A DNA stretch of 46,793 nt from CAZBEA01 sp964519355 (lineage in GTDB: Bacteria > Patescibacteriota > Microgenomatia > Levybacterales > GWA1-39-11). A program made the position numbers and the translations under genes. The notes below the pieces were generated by a model. The model saw only the letters and a list, made by a program, of their open reading frames with translations. It had not been told where the DNA came from and made no database searches. Each line of letters begins with the position of its first letter. Position 1 is the stretch's first letter. This document shows, one piece after another, positions 25,035 to 33,439 of the stretch. The stretch spans positions 1 to 46,793 of the forward strand of contig CAZFJW010000001.1 in assembly GCA_964519355.1 (NCBI GenBank), written 5' to 3'.

Positions 25035-27140
25035 ATGCGTAAAAATATACTTCTCATTTGTGTTATTTTTTTAGCACTATTTACTATTAAAATTAGTGCA
25101 GGACCTACAGAAGCTATTTCTTCATCAACTAATAAGACTCTCCTCGCTCAGTCTGCAACATGCAATGAATCAACATGCTATGGAGTAAAAGTATGTACTG
25201 ATAGAGGCTGTAAAAAGAGAACTGGATACAACTGTACTGGTGTTGATGGAATAAATGACAATGATCGATGCGCCTCAGGAATCTGCATTAATGGTGAGTG
25301 TGTCGATTATAAAAATGAACCACCAGATGGCTACTGCGGAGAACCTGAGGACTGTACAACGGGAATATGTATTAAGAACAAATGCCGATCGGGCCTTCTT
25401 GCACCATATGAGGACTGTGACAATAACTCACAGTGCCTGTCAGGAGTGTGTGTAGATGAATGTAAGCCAACCAAACTTCCGCAAGACTCAAAGTGTGATG
25501 CGAATGATAACGCAGATTGTCTTTCAGGCCAATGTTCTAGATGTGAAGTAAATGGATGTAAGGGAAATTGGACCTGTCAAGGCCGGGATCCGACACCTAT
25601 TCCTACAACCGTTCCCCCAAATTGCGGTACCGAAACCTGTGTCGGGACAGAAATTTGTCTGCAAGTAAATGGATCCCCCCCGCTTCAATGTTTTGCGCGC
25701 AATTCAAGAATAAATGGGTACACTTGTAAAGGCCAGTATGGCACCAGAGAACATGATGTGTGCAGTTATCCTGCACCATGGTGTAACGAAAATTTTAGAT
25801 GCGGACTCACAAATTCCCCTGCTGAGACAGATCCCACAGCAATTCCGGAACCAACTGAAGAACCAGGAGCGGCAACACCTACTAGAACTCCTACTACTCA
25901 ACCTACTGACACTACATCCTGCGAAAATCCTGCAACATGGAGTCCGGGAACTAGCTATTCATGCCAGTTATCAGGATGTCCTGAAGGTGGATCTTTCTAT
26001 GATGGACCAGATAGCGGCTGCCCTGCCTCCAGGCCAACCTGCTGCAAGACTATCATTATTCCCCCTCCTGGTGCTCCAGAAGTCCTAGACTATGAGAGAA
26101 GTTGTACAGATGGTCAAATTTCTTACAAATTTAATTTCACTCCAGGCGAAGATGCAACCTATCATAAATTACAATATGTCGGAGTCGCCAAAGGCGACAC
26201 TACGACTGTACCTGTCGATCAGTACAATAACTATACCTCTGGCATGATTATCCCTCCATCAGGAGGAAATGGATTTGCACCCGATATTCAGGTTAATTAC
26301 GACATTCTCGCATGCAACTCTGCGGGATGTACTCCTGATCCTATGCACTGGTGGTCAATTGGAGACACAGGAAACGCATGCACAGCAGGAGGAGCAACAC
26401 CGACTGGTCCTTGTAGTACTCACGGCGGAGTTAAGGCTGGAACAACTGCAGATGGAGTCTGTGATAGAAAAGTGTTTAACGATACTAATGCCAAAAAAAC
26501 AGTCGCAGAAGGAAATCCTTACTACGGCAAAACATATGAACTCAGATACACGTGTAACGATCCAGGAACATACGATTATATAAATCCAGATACGACCACA
26601 TGCAGCTCCAAAGTATGGTTTGATCCGCCCGCAGGAGGAGGATCAACACCCGGCGGCACAAAGACGTGCTACAAAGACGCCGATAATGACGGCTATGGAT
26701 CAGCAACTGGTGGAACACAGGCCAATCAAACCTCATGCACCGCAGGCTGGTCAGAAAGCATGAGCGATTGCGATGACACCAATGCGTCCGCCAATCCTGG
26801 TCAAAGTGGTGACTTCTATCATCCCCTGGCAAATGGCACTTTTGACTATAACTGTAACGGACAAAATGATAAAAAATATGCAACTCATGGATTTGGCTCA
26901 CTGCCAAAAGAAACATGCCTAGCTGATATGCCGTCTGGGACTGTCGGATTTACAGATGACATGCAATGCGGAACTTCGGGCACATTCAGACTTTGCTATA
27001 AATTTAAAAATACCGCCTGTGGTGGCACTTCAGATTCAGACGCAGTCTCTGATACTATCGGCAAGCCCTGTCCCGCTGGTGCTGCCGGAAGCGGATGGGC
27101 ACTTGTAGACCTGGCAAGCGTCCCGCAGAATTGTAAGTAA
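25035..27140 (+). CDS. Large secreted Cys-rich protein with MopE-like Ca-binding repeat
   Basis: This 701-residue protein has a signal peptide (NILLICVIFLALFTIKISA) but no C-terminal anchor. The N-terminal third carries repeated Cys mini-modules of the form C-x(3-6)-[DEQ]-C-x-[ST]-x-x-C (e.g. EDCTTGICIKNKC, SQCLSGVCVDEC). Thr/Pro linkers separate it from a fibronectin-like middle region. Near 555-600 is a MopE-type repeat (YKDADNDGYGSATGG, then DCDDTNASANPG) expected to bind Ca. It likely forms a long disulfide-stabilised stalk or adhesin. The next gene begins two bases after its stop. Confidence 0.7.
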   Translation: MRKNILLICVIFLALFTIKISAGPTEAISSSTNKTLLAQSATCNESTCYGVKVCTDRGCKKRTGYNCTGVDGINDNDRCASGICINGECVDYKNEPPDGYCGEPEDCTTGICIKNKCRSGLLAPYEDCDNNSQCLSGVCVDECKPTKLPQDSKCDANDNADCLSGQCSRCEVNGCKGNWTCQGRDPTPIPTTVPPNCGTETCVGTEICLQVNGSPPLQCFARNSRINGYTCKGQYGTREHDVCSYPAPWCNENFRCGLTNSPAETDPTAIPEPTEEPGAATPTRTPTTQPTDTTSCENPATWSPGTSYSCQLSGCPEGGSFYDGPDSGCPASRPTCCKTIIIPPPGAPEVLDYERSCTDGQISYKFNFTPGEDATYHKLQYVGVAKGDTTTVPVDQYNNYTSGMIIPPSGGNGFAPDIQVNYDILACNSAGCTPDPMHWWSIGDTGNACTAGGATPTGPCSTHGGVKAGTTADGVCDRKVFNDTNAKKTVAEGNPYYGKTYELRYTCNDPGTYDYINPDTTTCSSKVWFDPPAGGGSTPGGTKTCYKDADNDGYGSATGGTQANQTSCTAGWSESMSDCDDTNASANPGQSGDFYHPLANGTFDYNCNGQNDKKYATHGFGSLPKETCLADMPSGTVGFTDDMQCGTSGTFRLCYKFKNTACGGTSDSDAVSDTIGKPCPAGAAGSGWALVDLASVPQNCK

Positions 27141-27141
27141 T

Positions 27142-27750
27142 ATGGAAAAAATTAAAAGTATTATTGTTGGAATTAAAATGTCAAAAAAGAAGTTACTGAT
27201 TGTAATTTCAGTCACAATTATCATTCTTCTCTTGCTTATTGCAGCTCTATTAGGAGTTCGGTCAAAAAATACAAAAACGAAAAACCAAGTACAAGTCCAG
27301 CCTATTGAGACCAAAAAATATTACGCCTCATTAAAGTTTGACAAAGAAACAATTTCACAGAATGAGTCACCGGTTTCAATAACTCTTGATATGGGAGCAA
27401 ATTCTGTAAAAAGCGTTTCATTTACAGTTGAATACGACCCGACACTCCTGACAGTGGACATCGAGCAGGAACTTGACAGCACCTCCGCCCTTTCTTATTC
27501 TCTTGTTCCAGCGGGTAAAATTGCATCACCCAGCACAGCCAAAAAAGGAACAATTCAATATATTCTATCTTTAAAAAATGAGGCTGTAGAACAAAATGGA
27601 AAGGGCAAAATTGCAAAGTTTATATTTAAAACAAAACCTGAATTCACAGGCACTGCTGTTGTAAAGATTGCAGATGTCAAAATTACCTCAGACAAACTTG
27701 GCATAACCGAAGAATTTCTTCCACAAACCAACTCTCTTATAATTCAATAA
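27142..27750 (+). CDS. Membrane-anchored cohesin-like protein
   Basis: This protein is 202 residues from the ATG at 27142, or 190 from the ATG at 27178 (MSKKKLLIVIS). It has one membrane helix (LLIVISVTIIILLLLIAALL) and a cohesin-like domain with SVSFTVEYDPTLLTVDI and KIAKFIFKTKPEFTGTAVV. It is a second anchored cohesin in this block and is immediately downstream of the Cys-rich protein, so the two are probably made together. No dockerin is seen in its neighbour. Confidence 0.7.
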   Translation: MEKIKSIIVGIKMSKKKLLIVISVTIIILLLLIAALLGVRSKNTKTKNQVQVQPIETKKYYASLKFDKETISQNESPVSITLDMGANSVKSVSFTVEYDPTLLTVDIEQELDSTSALSYSLVPAGKIASPSTAKKGTIQYILSLKNEAVEQNGKGKIAKFIFKTKPEFTGTAVVKIADVKITSDKLGITEEFLPQTNSLIIQ

Positions 27751-27773
27751 GATATGGTGTGACGAGTGACTAT

Positions 27774-27803
27774 TTGACACATGCATTGATATTCTCATAA
27801 GAT
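27774..27803 (+). promoter_or_regulatory. Promoter TTGACA-18-TAAGAT of the first vWA gene
   Basis: TTGACA (27774-27779) and TAAGAT (27798-27803) are 18 bases apart, and the ATG follows six bases later. Confidence 0.6.
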
Positions 27804-27809
27804 ATCTGT

Positions 27810-28667
27810 ATGAAGAAAAAATCCGCAAGAAAAGTAACACGCAGAGAGCAGAATAAATTCCTCCACTCCGTACGCCTCTTTAGAGGAGACGCAATGGTGA
27901 CATTACTACTTGCAATAGTTGTCATTTCAGCAGTTTTTTTCGTGGGAGGCGCACTTCCCCAGCAATCCCGTGACACTCAAGATCTTTCAAATGAAGGCGT
28001 TATTGACGAAGACTCGCTCTCCTCTTCAACCAACGGCAATCAACTGCAGCTTAAGACCTTAAAATTCAAAAAATGTTCATCAATTGCCGCAGTCAGCATG
28101 ATGCTCGATCGCTCAGGATCTATGGGCAATGATGGAAAAATCACCAAACTCAAATCAGCAACCCTGTCATTTGCATCAAATTTTGCAGACGACTCGGTTA
28201 TTGGAATTCAGTCTTTTGACTCAAATGACATACGTGAAGACGTTCCTATATCCTACTATAAAGATGTAAAAGATTTGGTCGTAACAAAAGTTAATGCACT
28301 CACCCCAGGCGACAAAACCCCCACGTATCGAGCCCTGCAATTCTCTCGCGATATTTTAATACCCGCAATACCAAAGTTCAGTGACCGAACTTTTAATTTT
28401 ATCTTCCTCTCAGACGGCCTCCCCGTTCCGCCCCAGACAGAAGACCCACGAGGATACTCACCCAATCCTGCTGATGAAATTAAGGCTCTTGGAGTAACTG
28501 TGTACACTATTGGAATCTTCGGACCTGCAGATGCTGTTGCAGGAGCTGAGCTGCTAAAAAGCATTGCATCATCTCCTGATAATTATTTTGCTACGCCAAC
28601 GGGTGACGATTTATCAAGTATTTATGCTGCAATTGGAACAAAAATTTGCAGCAAGGCAACAAAGTAG
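27810..28667 (+). CDS. Anchored von Willebrand factor A protein with RGDA N-terminal segment
   Basis: This 285-residue protein starts with a basic region, then RGDA (25-28), a hydrophobic helix ending VGG and a short linker. LQLKTLKFKKC leads into a vWA domain (from about 93). The MIDAS is complete: D100-x-S102-x-S104 (DRSGS), the Thr in KTPTYRAL and the Asp in FLSDGLP. It should bind a ligand through a divalent metal outside the cell. The basic-Gly pair before the hydrophobic helix resembles type IV pilin-like leader sites. It is a tandem paralogue of 28805. Confidence 0.88.
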   Translation: MKKKSARKVTRREQNKFLHSVRLFRGDAMVTLLLAIVVISAVFFVGGALPQQSRDTQDLSNEGVIDEDSLSSSTNGNQLQLKTLKFKKCSSIAAVSMMLDRSGSMGNDGKITKLKSATLSFASNFADDSVIGIQSFDSNDIREDVPISYYKDVKDLVVTKVNALTPGDKTPTYRALQFSRDILIPAIPKFSDRTFNFIFLSDGLPVPPQTEDPRGYSPNPADEIKALGVTVYTIGIFGPADAVAGAELLKSIASSPDNYFATPTGDDLSSIYAAIGTKICSKATK

Positions 28668-28670
28668 TTT

Positions 28671-28706
28671 GTATAGTGTAGTATGTGGAATGGAGAATGT
28701 ATGATG
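28671..28706. repeat. TAGTATGTGG-type degenerate repeat tract
   Basis: A run of short degenerate GTAGTATG/GGAATG/GAATGTATG units lies between the two vWA genes. It resembles tracts near 20633 and 30548. Confidence 0.35.
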
Positions 28707-28769
28707 CGCAATCTTTTTCAGATCAAGCATAATTCCTAATACATAATTCATTGTACAAAACCCCAAATA

Positions 28770-28799
28770 TTGACAACCCCGACACATACTATCTAGAAT
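28770..28799 (+). promoter_or_regulatory. Promoter TTGACA-18-TAGAAT of the second vWA gene
   Basis: TTGACA (28770-28775) and TAGAAT (28794-28799) are 18 bases apart. The ATG at 28805 follows five bases later; out-of-frame ATGs at 28798 and 28801 are ignored. Confidence 0.65.
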
Positions 28800-28804
28800 G
28801 ATGT

Positions 28805-29791
28805 ATGCCCGCTAAATCTTCTCGTATTCGGAGAAAAACAAAAACTGTCAAGAAAAAAACATCAGTAAAAAAACCCGCTTCATCGCTTTGGTTTTTTCCA
28901 AATTCTCTTAAAGTTCTTAAGGGTGATGCCTCAATCTTTATATTATTTGGAATAATACTTATCGGCGGACTCTTTATGGCTGGTGGCTTTTTCCCTAGAG
29001 TCTCAACTGACACACTTAACACTGACGCTGGAGAATCACAAATTGATCCAGATTCTCTCCCAAAGGGCGACTCAAAAGAAGCACTGCAGCTCAAGACCCT
29101 CAAATTTAAAAGCTGTACCCAGGTCTCCGCAGTTGAATTTTTACTGGATAATTCAGGATCTATGGGAGGGTCAGGATTTGATCCTGCCAAAATGACCAAC
29201 CTCAAAGCGGGTGTTACAACGTTTTCAGAAAAATTATCTGACACATCGGTTATAGGACTGAGAACTTTTTCTGACTATACAACCCTAGACGTTCCTTTCG
29301 GATATTACAAAGACAATAAGTCCTCCTTTGCTACAGCAATTGCTGGAATGACTCCTGATGGATCTACGCATCAAAAGTCAGCTTTTGAGGCAGCCAAAAC
29401 AGATCTCGAAGGTGCAGTCACAAAATATCCAAAGTACGATTTTAATCTCATATTCTTTTCTGATGGAATTCCAGAAACTGCAGCGGGAAATAGAACTTGT
29501 ACAGGCACCGTGTGTGATCCATCAAATCCTGCAGGATGTAGATGCATGGCACCATCCCAAGACCCAAGAGCAGTTGCAGAAGAAATCAAAGCAATTAAAA
29601 ACTCATCAGGCAGCAATATAAGAATATTCTCAATTTTGCTGTACGATCCAGTTCGTGATAGTTTTGCCGAAACCGAATTTAAGGCTCTTATGAAAAGTGT
29701 TGCAACGGATTCTTCAACATACTTTGAAACAACCGATCCAGATGATTTAAAGAGTCTTTTTGATTCTGTTATCAAAAAAGTTTGTGGATAA
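28805..29791 (+). CDS. Anchored von Willebrand factor A protein with KGDA N-terminal segment
   Basis: This 328-residue paralogue of the previous protein has a longer Lys-rich start and KGDA at 39-42. The hydrophobic helix ends MAGG, then come LQLKTLKFKSC and a vWA domain. MIDAS residues are D115-N-S117-G-S119, a Thr in DGSTHQKSAF and the Asp in FFSDGIPE. A Cys-containing insert (RTCTGTVCDPSNPAGCRC) after the third MIDAS loop is absent from the paralogue and may set ligand choice. It ends the first surface block. Confidence 0.88.
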   Translation: MPAKSSRIRRKTKTVKKKTSVKKPASSLWFFPNSLKVLKGDASIFILFGIILIGGLFMAGGFFPRVSTDTLNTDAGESQIDPDSLPKGDSKEALQLKTLKFKSCTQVSAVEFLLDNSGSMGGSGFDPAKMTNLKAGVTTFSEKLSDTSVIGLRTFSDYTTLDVPFGYYKDNKSSFATAIAGMTPDGSTHQKSAFEAAKTDLEGAVTKYPKYDFNLIFFSDGIPETAAGNRTCTGTVCDPSNPAGCRCMAPSQDPRAVAEEIKAIKNSSGSNIRIFSILLYDPVRDSFAETEFKALMKSVATDSSTYFETTDPDDLKSLFDSVIKKVCG

Positions 29792-29823
29792 GAACAATTC
29801 CTCCCTAAAAATACGACTTTTGA

Positions 29824-29829
29824 TATAAT
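29824..29829 (+). promoter_or_regulatory. Extended -10 box (TGA-TATAAT) of uppS
   Basis: A perfect TATAAT with a TGN extension ends six bases before the ATG at 29836. Confidence 0.65.
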
Positions 29830-29835
29830 ATCCCT

Positions 29836-30546
29836 ATGCCAAAAAAGGACGAATCAATTTTATTGCCCAAACACGTCGCTATTATTCCCGATGGGAACAG
29901 ACGCTGGGCAAAGGAACACAACCTGCCCTCACTCCAAGGACACAGAAAGGGTTTTCAAGTTGCACAGGTTTTGGCGCGTAAAATTCGTGCATCAGGAGTT
30001 CCCACGCTTACTTTTTGGGCTTTTTCGACGGAAAATTGGAAAAGAGACAGTAAAGAAGTTGGATACCTCATGCAATTTTACAGTAAGTTTCTTGAAAAAA
30101 ATCTTCTCAGCATGGATGATGAAAAGGTTAGGTATATCCACCTTGGAAGAAAAGACAGAATTCCTGAAAAATTACTGGCAAAGATTGAAAACATCGAAGA
30201 AAAAACCAAAAAATTCAAAAAATACTACCTTAATTTTGCACTCGACTACGGAGGTCATGATGAAATTTTAAGAGCAGTTAAAAAAATAGTCGGCAAAGGC
30301 CTTAAAAGCGATGAGGTAACCGAGCAGCTTATTGCAGAAAATCTTGATACAGCGCAAGAACCTTATCCAAACCCAGATCTTGTCATCCGCACCAGTGGCG
30401 AAAATAGAACCTCAGGATTTATGCCATGGCAGGCAGCATACGCAGAGTACATTTTTATAGATAAATATTTTCCCGAGTTAACTGAGGGAGATATAGACTG
30501 GGCACTGGCTGAATACTCAAGAAGGCAAAGAAGATTTGGTAAGTAA
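29836..30546 (+). CDS. uppS: Isoprenyl (undecaprenyl) diphosphate synthase
   Basis: This 236-residue cis-prenyltransferase has HVAIIPDGNRRWAKE with the catalytic Asp, the LTFWAFSTENWKR loop, a LNFALDYGGHDEI segment and the C-terminal DLVIRTSGENRTSGFMPWQAAYAEY. It extends farnesyl-type diphosphate with isopentenyl units to make the lipid carrier for cell-wall and glycan export. It stands alone here with its own promoter. Confidence 0.96.
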   Translation: MPKKDESILLPKHVAIIPDGNRRWAKEHNLPSLQGHRKGFQVAQVLARKIRASGVPTLTFWAFSTENWKRDSKEVGYLMQFYSKFLEKNLLSMDDEKVRYIHLGRKDRIPEKLLAKIENIEEKTKKFKKYYLNFALDYGGHDEILRAVKKIVGKGLKSDEVTEQLIAENLDTAQEPYPNPDLVIRTSGENRTSGFMPWQAAYAEYIFIDKYFPELTEGDIDWALAEYSRRQRRFGK

Positions 30547-30576
30547 AATTGCAGGATGTAGCATGTAGAACGCAGT

Positions 30577-30945
30577 ATGCAAAAAATCCAGTCATTTACA
30601 GACTTAAACGCCTGGAAAGAAGCGCACGTCCTCGTTCTCAATATCTACAAAGAAACGAAAAAATTTCCCGATGATGAAAAATTTGGACTTACCAACCAGA
30701 TGCGAAGATCTGCCGTCTCAATAACTTCAAATATTGCAGAAGGTTTCTCAAGAAAGGGAACGAAGGAAAAAATCCAATATTGTTATTTGGCTCTTGGGTC
30801 TCTAGCCGAACTACAAAATCAACTTGTAATTTCAAGAGATATTGGTTATATTTCTAATACAGATTTTCAATTACTCGCAGAGAAATCAATTATAGTTAGC
30901 AAATTAATTAATGGGCTTATTAAATCAAAATCGCATACAACATAA
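30577..30945 (+). CDS. Four-helix bundle protein (S23/IVP family)
   Basis: This 122-residue protein belongs to the family first seen in 23S rRNA intervening sequences: FTDLNAWKEAHVLVLNIYKETKKFP, LTNQMRRSAVSITSNIAEGFSRKG and YLALGSLAELQNQLVISRDIGYI. Its role is unclear; relatives occur with diversity-generating retroelements and as lone genes. No rRNA or reverse transcriptase is nearby. A TAGAAC box lies five bases before the ATG, inside a TAGCATGTAG-type repeat tract. Confidence 0.92.
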   Translation: MQKIQSFTDLNAWKEAHVLVLNIYKETKKFPDDEKFGLTNQMRRSAVSITSNIAEGFSRKGTKEKIQYCYLALGSLAELQNQLVISRDIGYISNTDFQLLAEKSIIVSKLINGLIKSKSHTT

Positions 30946-30966
30946 TTCATACTACATTCTTCAATT

Positions 30967-32286
30967 ATGAACCTAAAACAAACCGACCCCCAAATCTTCC
31001 AACTCATAAAAGATGAGGAAAAAAGACAGCGCGATGTGCTTGAGATGATACCGTCTGAGAATTACACATCAAGCGCTGTGCTAGAAGCTTTGGGATCAGT
31101 TCTAAACAATAAATATTCTGAGGGCTACCCCAAAAAAAGATATTATCAGGGAAATGCCGTAGCTGACAGCGTTGAAATACTTGCACAAGAACGGGCAAAA
31201 AAACTTTTTAATGTTCCTTACGTTAATGTCCAGGCACTATCAGGAAGTCCGGCAAATTTGGCAGTATACACTGCGCTTCTGGAACCGATGAAGGGTAAAA
31301 TTATGGGTCTATCTCTTGCATTTGGAGGTCATTTGACTCACGGACAGCCTCAATCATCTACTGGAAAATTTTTTCGCTCCACCCTTTTTGAATTAGGAAA
31401 AGATGCGCATCTTGATTATGCCGCAATAGAAAAACAAGCACTAGCTGAAAAACCCGATATTATTGTCTGTGGATTTACCGCGTATCCTCGTGAAATTGAC
31501 TTTGCAAAATTCGGCAAAATTGCTGATAAAGTCGGATGCTATCTCATGGCAGACATTTCCCATATTGCAGGGCTTGTTGCCTCAGGTGTCCATCCCTCTC
31601 CAGTTCCTTATGCACATATCATAACCACAACAACTCACAAAACACTTCGAGGCCCAAGAGGAGCCCTCATTATGGTGACGGCAAAGGGCCTAGAAAAAAA
31701 TGCTGACCTTCCTAAGAAAATCGATACAGCGATTATCCCTGGACTCCAAGGTGGACCGCACGACAACCAAACAGCAGCAATTGCTGTTGCACTAAAAGAA
31801 GCTGATACAAAAGAGTTCAAAAAATATTCACTACAAATTGTAAAGAATGCAAAGGCTTTATCTGAAGAACTTATCAAGCGTGGTTTTGATCTGGTAAGCG
31901 GTGGGACGGATAACCATCTTTTGTTGATAGATCTCCGAAATAAAAAAGTAAATGGTGCGGTTGCTGCATATGCGCTCGAGAAAGCAGGAATAGTTCTCAA
32001 TAAAAATGGTGTACCATTTGATACCAATCCGCCATTTTATCCCTCGGGAATTCGGCTTGGAACTCCCGCAATAACTACTCGCGGCATGAATGAACGTGAC
32101 ATGAAAAAAGTTGCTGAGTGGATTGATAGAACACTGCAAGCAGTTGGTGAAGCTGTAATTCCAAAAATTCAGGAAGAAAGAAATCCTTGGATGCGGGATC
32201 AGAAAAAGCGCATAAATTCTAATGGTGAAATTAAGAAAATTGAAAAAGAAGTGAGGAGTTTTGCAACTAAATTTCCGTTGCCTTAA
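30967..32286 (+). CDS. glyA: Serine hydroxymethyltransferase
   Basis: This 439-residue PLP enzyme interconverts serine and glycine while loading methylene-tetrahydrofolate. Family marks are EMIPSENYTSSAVLEALGS, NKYSEGYPKKRYYQG, LSGSPANLAVY and the PLP-lysine segment TTTTHKTLRGPRGALI. Its one-carbon product would feed the ThyX-like protein encoded at 34707. A TACATT box lies eight bases before the ATG. Its stop overlaps the convergent gene at 32283. Confidence 0.97.
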   Translation: MNLKQTDPQIFQLIKDEEKRQRDVLEMIPSENYTSSAVLEALGSVLNNKYSEGYPKKRYYQGNAVADSVEILAQERAKKLFNVPYVNVQALSGSPANLAVYTALLEPMKGKIMGLSLAFGGHLTHGQPQSSTGKFFRSTLFELGKDAHLDYAAIEKQALAEKPDIIVCGFTAYPREIDFAKFGKIADKVGCYLMADISHIAGLVASGVHPSPVPYAHIITTTTHKTLRGPRGALIMVTAKGLEKNADLPKKIDTAIIPGLQGGPHDNQTAAIAVALKEADTKEFKKYSLQIVKNAKALSEELIKRGFDLVSGGTDNHLLLIDLRNKKVNGAVAAYALEKAGIVLNKNGVPFDTNPPFYPSGIRLGTPAITTRGMNERDMKKVAEWIDRTLQAVGEAVIPKIQEERNPWMRDQKKRINSNGEIKKIEKEVRSFATKFPLP

Positions 32287-33326
32287 GCTGCAATTCCAGC
32301 AGCTGATTTATATTCTTCAATAGCTTCATTTCGTAATTCTACAGTTTCAAAAACACCGAACAACGGTACTGTTTCTTTGCTAAGACTTTTCTGAGGATCA
32401 AACCTATAATCAGACCATTCAGCTGTTTCTAAATTTATTTCGCCTATTTGATACCCTGCTGCTTTGGCAAATGCGACATATGGATCTACTTCTCCTCTTG
32501 GCTCATCAAACATGAAGTATTCACTTATTCCATGATTTGCAAAATAAGGTCCCAGGTGCGCCCCGCCCTTTCCGTGCAGAGTGCTTTTCTCATGCCTATC
32601 CTCTTCAAACATCTTTCTAAAATATCTATTCATTGCGACTACATATTGTCTTCTCCCCATGTATGTTGCAAGGGTAAATTCTCGTTGTCGCACGGTTGTT
32701 ACTTTGTCACGCCTCAGGGGTTCAATCTCAGTCAGTGTATTTTTATTGGGGTTGTAGGTAAAATTCCTTCCATCGCGACAAATTGTTATGTGCCGAGTGA
32801 ATAAGTTAATATCTACCGCAGCAAGTGGCTGTTTGTCTAAACTATAAAGTCCGAGTGCCACATGCGGTGGCGTATCCAGACCCCTATTATACTCATCTGA
32901 ATTATCTATTGGATCCAAAGCCCCGTATATTTGAACATTACTCTTGTCCCCTACAAAAAAGTGCCCCTCTCCATGCTCTGTTAACACCTCCATTGATATT
33001 CCATATCTATCTCCCATTTTTTTAAGACTTTCTTCTGCTATGGTTTGGGCTACGTGATCTAATTGGATTGAACTGTCTTCATCTCTACCTGGAACACTTG
33101 ATACAATTCTTCTTCCGAATCCAAAATCTACCAAATCTGCAACGGGAGTAGCAACATCTGCAGCAAAATTTACGACAACAAGGTTTGCAATATCAGGAAC
33201 CAGCAGTCCTTCAGGATTTGCAAGTTTCCAATTCTGTGGGAATTCTTGAGAACGAGACGGGTCTATGGCGAACTGATATCCGTCTTTTTGTAGCTGGGCA
33301 GCTATTGGAGACTCTATTAAGGTCAT
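32283..33326 (-). CDS. Inositol-monophosphatase-superfamily-like protein
   Basis: This 347-residue protein looks like a divergent member of the IMPase/FBPase fold. ALDPIDNSDEY (136-146) corresponds to the metal-binding DPIDGT motif, TEHGEGHFF upstream could supply the first-shell Glu, and FDEPRGEVDPYVAFAKAAGY resembles the C-terminal ExxPWD-xA-AG segment. RDEDSSIQLDHVAQTIAEE fits the first helix. The Asn in place of Gly in the motif is unusual, so the substrate and even activity are uncertain. The nearest -10-like box is about 25-30 bases upstream. Confidence 0.6.
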   Translation of the reverse strand: MTLIESPIAAQLQKDGYQFAIDPSRSQEFPQNWKLANPEGLLVPDIANLVVVNFAADVATPVADLVDFGFGRRIVSSVPGRDEDSSIQLDHVAQTIAEESLKKMGDRYGISMEVLTEHGEGHFFVGDKSNVQIYGALDPIDNSDEYNRGLDTPPHVALGLYSLDKQPLAAVDINLFTRHITICRDGRNFTYNPNKNTLTEIEPLRRDKVTTVRQREFTLATYMGRRQYVVAMNRYFRKMFEEDRHEKSTLHGKGGAHLGPYFANHGISEYFMFDEPRGEVDPYVAFAKAAGYQIGEINLETAEWSDYRFDPQKSLSKETVPLFGVFETVELRNEAIEEYKSAAGIAA

Positions 33327-33439
33327 CTTATAAAATTTGGGGAAATTTTAACGATTCTAACACATACCCTTGATCTTTTGCAACACTCGTGGTAGTATTC
33401 ATAAGGGTAACTTGCCCTCCACACCTTGACAGTTGAACT

